DNA from: Mantamonas sphyraenae
Taxonomy: Eukaryota; CRuMs; Mantamonadidae
Length of the DNA: 64,000 nucleotides
Assembly: GCA_026936335.1 (NCBI GenBank)
Contig: JAPMXV010000002.1
Span: 372,001 to 436,000 of the forward strand
Reading direction: 5' to 3'
The notes below the pieces were generated by a model that did no database searches, was not told the DNA's origin, and was given only the letters and a program-made list of their open reading frames with translations. Positions 63,601-64,000 of this stretch are shown here, piece by piece; positions within the stretch are counted from its first letter, which is position 1, and the number at the start of each line of letters is the position of its first letter. A program made the position numbers and the translations under genes.

Positions 63601-64000
63601 ACTGGGAATCAGGCGACGGGTACATGGTGGGGATGACCACCTGGATGTGGCCACGAGCATTCACAACATGGCTGAAGTGTACAATGCGAAGGGAGAGTAC
63701 GATCGGGCACTGGAGCTGTATGAGAAGGCACTGGGGATAAGGCGACGGGTGCATGGTAGGGATGAGCACCCGGATGTAGCCACGAGCATCAACAGCATGG
63801 CTGTGGTGTACAATGCCAAGGGAGAGTACGATCGGGCACTGGAGCTGTATGACCAGGCACTGGGGATCTATCGACAGGTGTATCGTCGGGATGAGCACCC
63901 AAATGTGGCTACGAGCATCCACAACATGGCCATGGTGTACGAAGCCAAGGGAGAGTACGATCGGGCCCTGGAGCTGCAGGAGCAGGCACTGGAGATCTAT
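60679..64000 (+). CDS. CHAT / NB-ARC / TPR protein (STAND, NLR-like), 3' end outside the window
   Basis: Exon 1 is 60679-61024 and exon 2 starts at 61104 (phase 1; the intron has GCTGACAC and ends GAGCAG); about 1,081 aa are visible. The N-terminus is a helical, SAM-like domain (ACGFHEDLIDHLLKENAYGV). A CHAT-type peptidase domain follows (about residues 188-355): VRVLMLGSDGQARGKVKIS, histidine in PMVHIMTHMGRAVVEG and cysteine in VAVFLNGCSSGDMAIEI, then PLVIGYTEAVDDHAALDMA. The NB-ARC has P-loop VVVVCGARGMGKTSVVEM, Walker B RWMLVMDGVEAWG, GRVVMTTWRDGI, GMALAVRQAAAVIG (GLPLA) and VHGLTQMM (MHD-like). Six kinesin-light-chain-type TPRs of 43 aa then run to the window edge. It is a complete protease-switch-sensor layout, as in bacterial and fungal NLR-like defence proteins. 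Confidence 0.85.
63304..64000 (+). repeat. 129-nt coding tandem repeat (43-aa TPR units)
   Basis: GGGAGAGTACGATCGGGC starts at 63304, 63433, 63562, 63691, 63820 and 63949, an exact period of 129 nt. Each unit codes GEYDRALELYEKALEI followed by HPDVATSIHNMAVVY. The usual TPR_12 unit is 42 aa, so these carry one extra residue. High nucleotide identity between units points to recent expansion; the array continues past the window. Confidence 0.95.

Noticed and set aside
63304-64000. CRISPR-like repeat array
   Set aside because: Repeats are 129 nt, contiguous and in frame, coding for TPRs; there are no unique spacers.

Overview
The window comes from a GC-rich, very gene-dense nuclear genome of a eukaryote, probably a protist. 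I cannot name the lineage from sequence alone. The evidence for a nuclear genome is short spliceosomal introns (about 55-350 nt, GTGAGT/GTAAGT donors, a recurrent CTGAC-type branch site), a Pol III tRNA-Ala gene without encoded CCA, and eukaryotic proteins such as SPO11, CCR4 and POLE3/DPB4.

Layout. 1-13.2 kb is single-copy core genome: the end of a TPR protein, an AIR9-like LRR protein, a small Ser-rich protein, a large REC/coiled-coil/phosphodiesterase-like protein with a ruined active site, a divergent POLE3-SPO11 pair, a zinc-finger protein and CCR4 deadenylase. 13.4-29.4 kb is a three-copy tandem segmental duplication on the minus strand. Each unit pairs an LRR-ankyrin-coiled-coil-kinase gene with an ankyrin gene; LRR number differs per copy (about 12, 20 and 5), and two of the three ankyrin genes are beheaded at the duplication junction. 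29.6-33.6 kb holds a tightly packed minus-strand trio (7TM gustatory-receptor-like protein, GTPBP3/MnmE, folylpolyglutamate synthase). 33.6-38.6 kb holds an acidic protein, a 188-nt tandem repeat and a large unrecognised gene.

39.1-55.2 kb is a plus-strand family of LRR and ankyrin proteins that share a C-terminal module ending in an F-box-like LPDEV helix. It is interrupted at 41.8-43.6 kb by a large inverted repeat enclosing tRNA-Ala(CGC), and by an F-box membrane protein. 55.2-64 kb looks like an innate-immunity or cell-death island: a HEPN-like protein divergent from a caspase/metacaspase-like protease, a Cys-rich protein, and a CHAT/NB-ARC/TPR (STAND, NLR-like) protein running off the right edge.

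How the parts fit. A separate 26-30 codon first exon with the pattern W-x2-LL-x-(S/Q)GD-x3-I-x2-A(L/V)-x2-xG(E/R) starts all three kinases and five of the LRR proteins, although what follows differs. The region therefore looks like a birth-and-death cluster built by exon sharing, tandem duplication and LRR expansion, as expected for recognition or signalling receptors (inference). Several single-copy genes need one-base frame corrections, often in homopolymers, so some breaks may be assembly errors. The tandem-array ORFs are intact.
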